Of a stretch of DNA of 64,000 nt, positions 25,410-32,074 are shown in pieces (positions within the stretch are counted from its first letter, which is position 1; every line of letters starts with the position of its first letter). Both the position numbers and the translations under genes were made by a program. The notes beneath the pieces are model-generated. The model saw only the letters and a program-made list of their open reading frames with translations, was not told the DNA's origin and ran no database searches. Source of the stretch: Saprospiraceae bacterium UBA6168 (GTDB lineage Bacteria; Bacteroidota; Bacteroidia; Chitinophagales; Saprospiraceae); NCBI GenBank assembly GCA_002435785.1, contig DIUC01000082.1, positions 49,903-113,902 of the forward strand, written 5' to 3'.

Positions 25410-25736
25410 ATGACACCACGACAAATCCTCCACCAATGGCTAGAACCTTTCAACAAAGCAGATACCGCTGCCATCACACAACTATACAGTGAGGATGCAG
25501 TGAACCATCAAGTGGCGAACGAGCCAGTGGTAGGCAGGGATGCCATCGGGCGGATGTTTGAAAGGGAATTTGCGGCAGCGGAAATGGTCTGCATCCCGGA
25601 GAACATCTTCGAGGACGGGGATTGGGCGATATTAGAATGGAAAGACCAGGAGCGTTTGAATCCCAGATTGATGTGGGTGGGCTGCCTCCCGGGCTATACT
25701 ATGCAATTCTTGCTTGTGAAAACTCCTACTCAATAG
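25410..25736 (+). CDS. SnoaL/NTF2-like protein with a replaced 3' end
   Basis: A 108-residue reading frame. Residues 1-79 match the SnoaL-like NTF2 fold (ILHQWLEPFNKADTAAITQLY, VGRDAIGRMF, DWAILEWKD). The expected final strands are missing: after EWKD the frame encodes about 29 unrelated residues. In the neighbouring frame this same DNA encodes a T9SS sorting-domain tail ending at 25756. The gene is therefore probably broken by a fusion or deletion near 25646. It starts seven bases after the preceding gene. Function of the truncated product is doubtful. Confidence 0.7.
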   Translation: MTPRQILHQWLEPFNKADTAAITQLYSEDAVNHQVANEPVVGRDAIGRMFEREFAAAEMVCIPENIFEDGDWAILEWKDQERLNPRLMWVGCLPGYTMQFLLVKTPTQ

Positions 25737-25756
25737 GAAAAATCGTGAAGCTATGA
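25649..25756 (+). pseudogene. Remnant of a T9SS type A sorting domain
   Basis: In the frame offset from the SnoaL-like gene, these bases encode 35 residues ending at TGA, containing IDVGGLPPGLYYAIL and IGKIVKL. This is the characteristic last part of a type A C-terminal sorting domain. The rest of its gene is absent. Its TGA overlaps the ATG of the following lipoprotein gene (ATGA, 25753-25756), so the lost gene was once the upstream partner of that lipoprotein. Confidence 0.8.
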
Positions 25757-26157
25757 GGAGGGTTACTATACTACTGGTTTTGGGCTTCATTTGTTTGAAC
25801 TGTAATAAATCTCTAAAAGAAATCCATTGTTCAGACGAGTGCAAGCAATACTACAAACTCATGAAATCCGATTGGTTAAAGAAAGACGGGTTTTATGAAA
25901 TTATAGGAACCCCACCTTACTTGGAGGAAGGCGAATACAGATTGAAATATTTTAGGGAAAAATGCTTGCTCGACTTGTCAAAGCAAAAGTTGATAAAGCT
26001 ACTTGGCAAGCCAAGTCAAACAGTACCTAAAGAAGGCTGGGAACTTTACGTTTATTGCCTGAACGTCAAATGTTCTCAAAAATTCAATATTGTTATTGAT
26101 TCCCTTGATTTCGTAAAAGAGGTTTTCTTAAGTCCTGAATCGATTGATAGGGATTAA
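25753..26157 (+). CDS. Small lipoprotein of unknown function
   Basis: A 134-residue protein with a lipoprotein signal (MRRVTILLVLGFICLNC; lipobox Cys17). The mature part has several cysteines (CSDECKQ, REKC, YCLNVKC) and a segment LIKLLGKPSQTVPKEGW that resembles the SmpA/BamE-like turn seen in many small lipoproteins. Otherwise it is not recognised. The start overlaps the stop of the T9SS remnant. It is the last gene before repeat copy B. Confidence 0.7.
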   Translation: MRRVTILLVLGFICLNCNKSLKEIHCSDECKQYYKLMKSDWLKKDGFYEIIGTPPYLEEGEYRLKYFREKCLLDLSKQKLIKLLGKPSQTVPKEGWELYVYCLNVKCSQKFNIVIDSLDFVKEVFLSPESIDRD

Positions 26158-26332
26158 GAAATAAAATGCCACGAACAAAGCACTCCCGACCATGCCGCCC
26201 AAGCCTCAACCCGCCAAGTCAACGCACGGGAGGGAGTGCCACCGTTAGCGGCAACCCCACGAACGACCGAGCAACACGTTGCGCCCAGTCTTCCCCCTTT
26301 CACTTGTTCTCCCCAGCCTTCCCCCCAACTAA

Positions 26333-26430
26333 AAAGTTCCCGCAAGCATAGCGCACAGCGCCACTTGCGAAGGTATGCCAGCCACAACGCAAGCACCGCT
26401 GCACTCAACACTTGCTCAAACTGTACCTTT
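26333..26430. repeat. 98-bp GC-rich cassette-type repeat, copy B
   Basis: Direct-orientation partner of 24643-24740, with the hairpin GCAAG-ca-TAGCGC / GCGCCACTTGC preserved and about ten substitutions in 98 positions. Weaker similarity (CAGTCTTCCCC) continues about 45 bases upstream of both copies. Confidence 0.75.
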
Positions 26431-26504
26431 TGCACAAAAAGAAAAAAAAACCCACCCATCCAAAAAAAAAGTAATAAAAGCTTTTGGAAAACAAACTGAA
26501 CGCA

Positions 26505-26945
26505 TTACCTTAGCAGCATGATTTTAAGGCCAAGGTTCAGGGCCAAGCGCAGCGCAACCAACCATATTTTGAGGAAAACTACCATTGAAAAGCAGCAGCC
26601 GACCAAGGAGCGGCGATGCTGCCATTTTTTAACACAAAATGCTGACCACCAATGACTTACAATACCACCTAAGCAGTCCATCCAGCCTTCTCGGCAGCGT
26701 AAAACATCAAAAATCAGCCAAAACGTTGCATCCAAGCGGGGGTATTCCTTTGCGTAAGGACGGGTACGTCTATCCAAGCAGCGAGAAGCAGTATCACAGT
26801 AGCGATTAGCTGCGTCCAAGCAGAGGTATTCGGTAACTAAGTCTAAAAATTTGCTACCCATAGAGCGGAATTCGCCATCTAAACGAAGAAATTCGGTATC
26901 CAAACGAAGGAATTCGCTATCTAAACGAAGAAATTCGGTATCCAA
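26505..26945 (-). CDS. Possible heptad-repeat protein (doubtful)
   Basis: A 146-residue minus-strand frame. Its N-terminal half consists of 7-residue repeats of the type DTEFLRL, DSEFLRL, DTEFLRL, which would form an amphipathic helix or short coiled coil. They are encoded by the 21-nt tandem array. The second half is rich in Cys, Trp and Arg and looks less like a real protein. No start context or homologue is recognised. It may be only a chance frame through the repeat. Confidence 0.3.
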   Translation of the reverse strand: MDTEFLRLDSEFLRLDTEFLRLDGEFRSMGSKFLDLVTEYLCLDAANRYCDTASRCLDRRTRPYAKEYPRLDATFWLIFDVLRCREGWMDCLGGIVSHWWSAFCVKKWQHRRSLVGCCFSMVVFLKIWLVALRLALNLGLKIMLLR

Positions 26946-26955
26946 AGAGCGAAAA
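26770..26955. repeat. Degenerate 21-nt tandem repeat array
   Basis: At least eight consecutive 21-base units of the type TATCCAAACGAAGGAATTCGC, with units alternating between TCTAAACGAAGAAATTCGG and TCCAAACGAAGGAATTCGC at the conserved right end and becoming diverged to the left. A period of 21 keeps any reading frame. Confidence 0.75.
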
Positions 26956-27036
26956 TTAATGGCATAGAAGCTTGGATAGGATGCGTGTCAACTGGTAGAT
27001 TCTTGGTATTTCATTATTCTTCAAAAAAGTTTAAAC

Positions 27037-27999
27037 ATGTCAAAACCTAAATTCAACTGCACACAAGCAGTGTTCGTGGTCGTCGTGGAGACGATACTCA
27101 ATTCAATGGAGGAATTCCTGGCGCAGATTACGCCCCGTCGGCCAAAATACAAGCTGTCGTGGATAACGGACGCACGGGCGGCACTGGTCGCAGCGGACCT
27201 TCTGCCGGACGAGGCCGCCCGTCAGGCTATCTCCTCCATCATCCGTGTCGAACTTTTGGCCCTCAATGCTCAATGCTGCCAGGCATGGCAAGAATTGGCC
27301 GACTTCATCCGAGATGCTTTTGCAGCTGATATCGTGGACATACAGCTCAAGGCGGCGGGCTATGAGCGGTACGAGAAGGCTGCGGATAAAAAATGGCCCG
27401 AGACGAAGGCCATGATGAATTCTGCCAAGACTTTCTTGACCGCCAACCTCGCCACGCTCACTGCCAATGAGAACATGGACCCGGCCTTCGCCACGGAGTT
27501 TGGGAACCTGGTGACGGCGTTCAACGCCAAGTTATCAGCCTATGAATCGAGCAAAGAGGCTGTTCCCCTTGCCACGGATGCCAAAGTGGATGCCTTCAAC
27601 GCTGTATATGATACCATCCGCCCGATGATGGACTTCGTACAGAAAATCTTTCGGGACAATGAGTCGGTGCGCACCCAATTCGTGTTCTCGAATGTAGTGG
27701 ACCGGGTCAGCGGCCACGGCCTGGCGGGCGCCCGTGGCACCATCTTCAGCACCGTCAACTTATTCCCCATCCAGGGCGCTCTGGTGGAATACTGGCTGGA
27801 AGCCACGCCTGCCGTCCGCTATTTCGCCGTCACGGACGCCGATGGGAAATACCTCATCACGTCCCCGTCGGGCGATTATAAGTTAAAAGTATCGGCCCCT
27901 GGTTATGAGGACAGCGGCATTAAGGATATAAGCATTGCCGTGGGCACTATCAGCACATTTAATGAGAAGCTGACGCCACTGGAGGGGAATAATGGATAA
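27037..27999 (+). CDS. Helical protein with C-terminal carboxypeptidase-regulatory-like domain
   Basis: A 320-residue protein without an obvious signal peptide. Residues 1-215 are alpha-helical, rich in alanine, and not recognised. Residues about 225-315 form a beta-sandwich of the carboxypeptidase-regulatory type: ALVEYWLEATP, then YFAVTDADGKYLITSPSGDYKLKVSAPGY. Two-part architectures like this occur in uncharacterised Bacteroidota proteins. The gene stands alone, followed by a repeat-rich gap. Function unknown. Confidence 0.75.
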   Translation: MSKPKFNCTQAVFVVVVETILNSMEEFLAQITPRRPKYKLSWITDARAALVAADLLPDEAARQAISSIIRVELLALNAQCCQAWQELADFIRDAFAADIVDIQLKAAGYERYEKAADKKWPETKAMMNSAKTFLTANLATLTANENMDPAFATEFGNLVTAFNAKLSAYESSKEAVPLATDAKVDAFNAVYDTIRPMMDFVQKIFRDNESVRTQFVFSNVVDRVSGHGLAGARGTIFSTVNLFPIQGALVEYWLEATPAVRYFAVTDADGKYLITSPSGDYKLKVSAPGYEDSGIKDISIAVGTISTFNEKLTPLEGNNG

Positions 28000-28433
28000 T
28001 TGATAATTGATAATTGATAATTGAAAATTGAAAATTGACAATTAAGATAAGCGGATAGAACGAGAGCGGTCTGGCGTACAAGCGCTGGGCCACTTTTTTT
28101 ATGGGCTATCGTTCATTCTCCCGCTGATGACACAGATTTCCGCAGATAAAACATATAGTATAGCAGCTGCGGAAATCTTCGCTGAGCAAATGCACAAAAC
28201 CTATTAGCGCCGAGTATAACTGTGTGGGTATATTTCCAAGGGGGCTTGCCCCCTTGATAGGCCGGGGAAGGTTTGCGAAGTATTGAAATAAAAAATGCCG
28301 AGATAAAACCCAAAAAACTTCTCAGTGTTTGACAGCCATTGAGTAAATTTGGCGGTAATATCTGGCGATTGGAGACGCTTCCCGAATCACCAGTCACCAA
28401 TCACTAATCACCAATCACCAGTTACCAATCATC
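28000..28433. repeat. Repeat-rich gap: TAATTGA array, MITE-like arm, GGGGGC palindrome, CACCAATC array
   Basis: From left to right: seven or so GATAATTGATAATTGAAAATTG units (28000-28045); a hairpin with GATTTCCGCAG / CTGCGGAAATC arms that runs into a 49-base segment identical to 31250-31298 (28135-28219); the palindrome TTTCCAAGGGGGCTTGCC (28233-28256); and CACCAATCACTAATC units (28386-28430) that end four bases before the S8 peptidase ATG. Confidence 0.75.
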
Positions 28434-30485
28434 ATGTACCAATTCACTTACGGCGGCAAAAACGGCGAAACCTTCCAACTCGCCGAAGCCAAAGACCTCG
28501 TCGTCGTCCGCACCGTGGACGATGCACCGCTCGAAACCCTTTCCCTTTCCACCCAAAGCCGGGACATCGTGCAGAGCCTGCTCCCCATCGCCGCCTTCCC
28601 GGAAGCCAACGTGATGGTTTATCGTTGCATGGCCACCGACGACAAATCGGCCACGGCCATGCGCAATGCCGCCCGAAAAAGCCTCTCGCAGGAAGATGGC
28701 ATCCGGTTCGCCGGACGGGTGCTAAAGGACCCCGCCACGGGCAGCATCGTCGTTTACACCGAGAATATTTACCTCCAGTTCAAGCCAGATTTGACAAAAA
28801 AGGATTGCGAAGCGATTATGGCAAAATACGAACTGAAGGTCAAGGAAGACCTCGGTATCACCCCCAATTCCTACTTCGTCAGCACGCCCGACGGCACGGG
28901 GCTTGGCGTTTTTGAGCTGGCGCAAAAACTGCTCGCACTGCCCCAGGTCGAAGCCTGCCACCCGGAATTGGTGCGGGAGCGCCGATTCAAGTTCGTGCAT
29001 CCCATGCAGTGGCACCTCCGGGAAACGCAGGTGAACGGCGTCACCATTAGTCAACACGCCAACGTGGAGGCCGCTTGGGAACTTAGCACTGGCAAGGGCA
29101 CCACCATTGCCATACTCGACGACGGCGTGGACACCACGCACCCAGAGTTCAAGGACAAGCTCGCCTTCCCCCGTGACACCGTCGCCAACACCGACGACGC
29201 CCAGCCCAAACATGCCAGCGAGCGCCACGGCACGGCTTGCGCAGGGGTGGCGTGCGCCAGCGGCACAGGCAAGGCCATCGGCGTGGCACCCGACGCCAAG
29301 CTCATGCCCATCCGGCTCGGCAGCATCGGCAGCATCAGCGAGGCCAAAGCGTTCAAATGGGCCGCCGACAATGGGGCCGACGTGATTTCGTGCAGTTGGG
29401 GGCCGGAGGACGGCGCTTGGTGGAACCTCAGCGACCCCCTCCACACCCGTCAGGCCCGTTTGCCGGACAGCGCCAAGGCCGCCATTGACTATGCCGTGGA
29501 AAAGGGCCGGGGCGGCAAGGGCTGCATCATCACTTGGGCCGCTGGCAACGGCAACGAAGACGTGAAATACGACGAGTACGCCAGCAACCCCAAAGTCATC
29601 GCCGTGGCTGCTTGCAATGACAGTGGCCGCCGCTGCGTCTATTCCGACTTCGGCTCGGCGGTTTGGTGCTGCTTCCCCAGCAACGATTTCTTCGAGCCGA
29701 AGCTGAACCCTGCCCGCCCGAAAACCCCCGGCATCTGGACCACCGACCGCACCGGCAAGAACGGCTACAACAGCGGCGGCATCAACGCCGAGCACCTCGT
29801 CGGTGATTTCGACGGCCATTACACGGCCACTTTCGGCGGCACGTCGAGCGCCTGTCCCGGCGTGGCTGGCACGGTGGCGCTCATGCTTGCCGCCAATCCC
29901 GCCCTCACTTGGGAGCAGGTGAAGACCATCTTGCGCAATTCCTGCGACCGCATTGACGAGACGATGGGTGCCTACGACGCCAATGGCCACAGCCCTTTCT
30001 ACGGCTACGGTCGCCTCAATGCACAGATGGCCGTGCAAAATGCCATCGCCGCCGGGCAGCCAAAGTCAGATGCTCCCGTTTTCAAGGTAAATGGGCTGGT
30101 GCAATTCAACCTAACCCCCAATGCGCCGCTGGTGAACGATGTTGCTGTTGGCGAGTTCCCAACCCCGGAGCGTTTGTTGGGGCTCCAACTCAGCTTGGAG
30201 CCGTTCCACCCCGACCTGCATATTTCTTATAAACTCATGGTGAAAAACATGGGCGAAACGGCCACAGGCACGGATGGCGCACTGGCAAATGCGGTGGACA
30301 AACGGCGCTCCGTGGTTGGCGTTTCCATCTCGCTGTCTGGCCCGCTGGCCGCCAATTTGAAGGTGAAATATGCCGTGAAACTCAAAGGCAAAGCCAAGTG
30401 GTCAGAAGCGGAAAACGGCGCTTGGGCAGGTAGCGCTGATGCGAAGAAGGGGGCGACGGTGGAGGGGGTAAGGGTGTGGGTTTGA
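28434..30485 (+). CDS. Subtilisin-family (S8) serine protease
   Basis: A 683-residue S8 peptidase. Residues 1-210 are a propeptide-like region without a clear signal peptide. The catalytic triad is present: Asp229 (AILDDGVD), His265 (ERHGTACAG) and Ser471 (GGTSSACPG), with the oxyanion Asn372 in AAGNGN. After the catalytic domain a C-terminal extension of about 130 residues has a beta-sandwich pattern. The absence of a signal peptide and of a sorting domain is unusual for a secreted protease, so it may act inside the cell or leave by another route. The start codon follows a CACCAATC repeat array. Confidence 0.92.
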   Translation: MYQFTYGGKNGETFQLAEAKDLVVVRTVDDAPLETLSLSTQSRDIVQSLLPIAAFPEANVMVYRCMATDDKSATAMRNAARKSLSQEDGIRFAGRVLKDPATGSIVVYTENIYLQFKPDLTKKDCEAIMAKYELKVKEDLGITPNSYFVSTPDGTGLGVFELAQKLLALPQVEACHPELVRERRFKFVHPMQWHLRETQVNGVTISQHANVEAAWELSTGKGTTIAILDDGVDTTHPEFKDKLAFPRDTVANTDDAQPKHASERHGTACAGVACASGTGKAIGVAPDAKLMPIRLGSIGSISEAKAFKWAADNGADVISCSWGPEDGAWWNLSDPLHTRQARLPDSAKAAIDYAVEKGRGGKGCIITWAAGNGNEDVKYDEYASNPKVIAVAACNDSGRRCVYSDFGSAVWCCFPSNDFFEPKLNPARPKTPGIWTTDRTGKNGYNSGGINAEHLVGDFDGHYTATFGGTSSACPGVAGTVALMLAANPALTWEQVKTILRNSCDRIDETMGAYDANGHSPFYGYGRLNAQMAVQNAIAAGQPKSDAPVFKVNGLVQFNLTPNAPLVNDVAVGEFPTPERLLGLQLSLEPFHPDLHISYKLMVKNMGETATGTDGALANAVDKRRSVVGVSISLSGPLAANLKVKYAVKLKGKAKWSEAENGAWAGSADAKKGATVEGVRVWV

Positions 30486-30542
30486 AAACATCTGGGTTGA
30501 CAGTTTTTAACAAAAGCACTAATTTTGGAAAAAATTCATGGT

Positions 30543-31121
30543 ATGAAAATTTTAGAAGATAAAATCACCTACCAAGCGTTCCGGGAAATGGAGTTCGACG
30601 ACTCGGACGATGCTTGGTACGAACTTATAAACGGAGAACTCGTGAGAAAACAATCACCTACCCTTGACCATCAACTCGTTTCGAGAGAAATAGCGTTCTT
30701 ACTCACTTCTTTCACCAAAAAGACTCGCTGTGGGCAGGTGCTTAATGCCCCTATGGACGTTGTATTAGACGACAACAACGCCTACCACCCCGATATTTTC
30801 TTCGTAAAAAAAGAGCGCTACTTCATTTTCGATGAAAAGGAAAAAGTGGTGATTGGCGCTCCCGATTTGGTTATTGAAATCCTATCCAAATCCACCGCTG
30901 CCGACGACAAAGGCGACAAGCGGGATAACTACGAAAAATTCGGCGTCCGTGAATATTGGTTGGTTGACCCCATCCGAAAGTCCATTGAAGTTTACGCATT
31001 GGTCAACGAGCGGTTCAAGCTCATCGCTTACCTGGAAGAAAACGGTGTGCTAAAATCTTCGGTGCTGGAAGGTTTTGAAATGGAGATTGAACAGGTTTTT
31101 GCGGAAGCAAAAATCAATTGA
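30543..31121 (+). CDS. Uma2-family endonuclease-like protein
   Basis: A 192-residue protein of the Uma2 (DUF820) group, a PD-(D/E)XK nuclease-like fold. Visible motifs are YHPDIFFV, GAPDLVIEILSKST (active-site Asp and Glu-x-Leu region), then KRDNYEKFGVREYWLVDP. These proteins are common in cyanobacteria and Bacteroidota and their role is poorly known. I prefer the ATG at 30543 to a TTG 18 bases upstream. It follows the S8 protease by 57 bases on the same strand. Confidence 0.9.
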   Translation: MKILEDKITYQAFREMEFDDSDDAWYELINGELVRKQSPTLDHQLVSREIAFLLTSFTKKTRCGQVLNAPMDVVLDDNNAYHPDIFFVKKERYFIFDEKEKVVIGAPDLVIEILSKSTAADDKGDKRDNYEKFGVREYWLVDPIRKSIEVYALVNERFKLIAYLEENGVLKSSVLEGFEMEIEQVFAEAKIN

Positions 31122-31192
31122 AAGGCCATCGAAAAACGGCAATTGAAAAAGCGCTGTGATGGCTGGGACAATAGTCCCAATTAGCTACCTCC

Positions 31193-31297
31193 TATACTGC
31201 GAGCCAATAGGTTATGTGCAAACCAGATTTCCGAAATCTTTAAGATTTCGGAAATCTTCGCTGAGCAAATGCACAAAACCTATTAGCGCCGAGTATA
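31193..31297. repeat. MITE-like element with long terminal inverted repeats
   Basis: The arm TATACT...GCCAATAGGTTATGTGCA...GATTTCCGAAATC is mirrored by GATTTCGGAAATC...TGCACAAAACCTATT...GAGTATA, with a five-base loop. The right arm (31250-31298) is identical over 49 bases to 28171-28219. It contains no gene; it lies in the 300-base gap between the Uma2 gene and the molybdenum hydroxylase genes, where nothing else is seen. Confidence 0.75.
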
Positions 31298-31421
31298 AAA
31301 TCACTGCTACATGTCGGCCTGAAAGACAAATTGCACCCCAAAATCATTTTTTTCAAAAGAAAACAATCAGTTCAGTTAATTTCACGCCATTAATCATTCA
31401 TCGTTTCACAACCTTACCAAT

Positions 31422-31874
31422 ATGGCAATCTTCAACCTTAACATCAACGGAAAAAAACAGCAGGTGGACGTTGACCCGCTCACGCCCATGCTTTGGGTGC
31501 TTCGGGACCATGCCAACCTTGTCGGCACCAAGTACGGCTGCGGCAACGGCACTTGCGGCGCCTGCACCATCCACCTCGACGGGATGGCCATGCGCTCCTG
31601 CCAAATGACGGTGGCGCAAGTCGGCAACAAGCCCGTCACCACCATCGAGGGCCTCTCCGAAAACGGCGACCACCCCGTGCAAAAAGCCTGGCTGGAGCAC
31701 GACGTGGCGCAGTGCGGCTATTGCCAAGCTGGCCAAATCATGAACGCCGCCGCTTTGTTGAATTCCAGCCCAAATCCCAGCGACGAGGAAATAGCTGGCG
31801 CCATGAACGGCAACATCTGCCGCTGCGGCACCTACATCCGCATCAGGGCGGCGATTAAAACGGCAGCCGGATGA
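31422..31874 (+). CDS. (2Fe-2S)-binding subunit of a molybdenum hydroxylase
   Basis: A 150-residue electron-transfer subunit of the xanthine-dehydrogenase family, close in form to the alpha subunit of isoquinoline 1-oxidoreductase. The plant-type ferredoxin cluster is bound by Cys in YGCGNGTCGACTIH and a later RSC; the second cluster by CGYCQAGQ and ICRCGTY. It pairs with the large subunit encoded 200 bases downstream. It lacks a signal peptide and probably rides with the Tat-exported partner. Confidence 0.95.
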   Translation: MAIFNLNINGKKQQVDVDPLTPMLWVLRDHANLVGTKYGCGNGTCGACTIHLDGMAMRSCQMTVAQVGNKPVTTIEGLSENGDHPVQKAWLEHDVAQCGYCQAGQIMNAAALLNSSPNPSDEEIAGAMNGNICRCGTYIRIRAAIKTAAG

Positions 31875-31955
31875 TTGTTGAATTGCCATATTGTTGAATT
31901 GTTTTCCCGAATCACGACAACAGTTCAACAATCCTGTCAACTCAACAATTCAATA
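31871..31955. repeat. TTGTTGAAT-type tandem/inverted repeat between subunit genes
   Basis: ATTGTTGAATTGCC and ATTGTTGAATTG units are mirrored by CAGTTCAACAATCC and CTCAACAATTCAATAG units. The same unit builds the element at 43883-43972. It starts within the last codons of the small subunit gene. Confidence 0.65.
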
Positions 31956-31965
31956 GTTTAGAAAT

Positions 31966-32061
31966 GTGTAAAAGATAACTGGTTTAGAAGGTTTAGAGAA
32001 GTTTAGCAGGTTTAAAGCTAAACCTGCTAAACTCCTCTAAACCTTCTAAACCAAAACTTCC
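31966..32061. repeat. GTTTAGAAG-type hairpin repeat, copy 2
   Basis: A 72-base hairpin (31981-32052) preceded by GTGTAAAAGATAACT. It reads almost identically to the reverse complement of 35311-35423. It ends 22 bases before the start codon of the large hydroxylase subunit. Confidence 0.8.
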
Positions 32062-32074
32062 AACAATTCAGAAA

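Larger units (their letters stand above)
26158..27036. other. Long repeat-rich region without a confident gene
   Basis: An 879-base gap. 26180-26245 forms a broken stem (GCACTCCC...GGGAGGGAGTGC), followed by CCGTTAGCGGC; 26333-26430 is cassette-type repeat copy B; 26770-26955 is a degenerate 21-nt tandem array. A minus-strand frame (26505-26945) covers the array. The left half is GC-rich and looks like noncoding cassette DNA. Confidence 0.6.

Noticed and set aside
26770..26955. A CRISPR array with 21-nt units
   Set aside because: There are no spacers between units and the units diverge steadily; it is a plain tandem repeat.
31156..31608. A plus-strand frame of 150 residues across the MITE-like element
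   Set aside because: It runs through the element and then overlaps the ferredoxin-type subunit in another frame; no domain.
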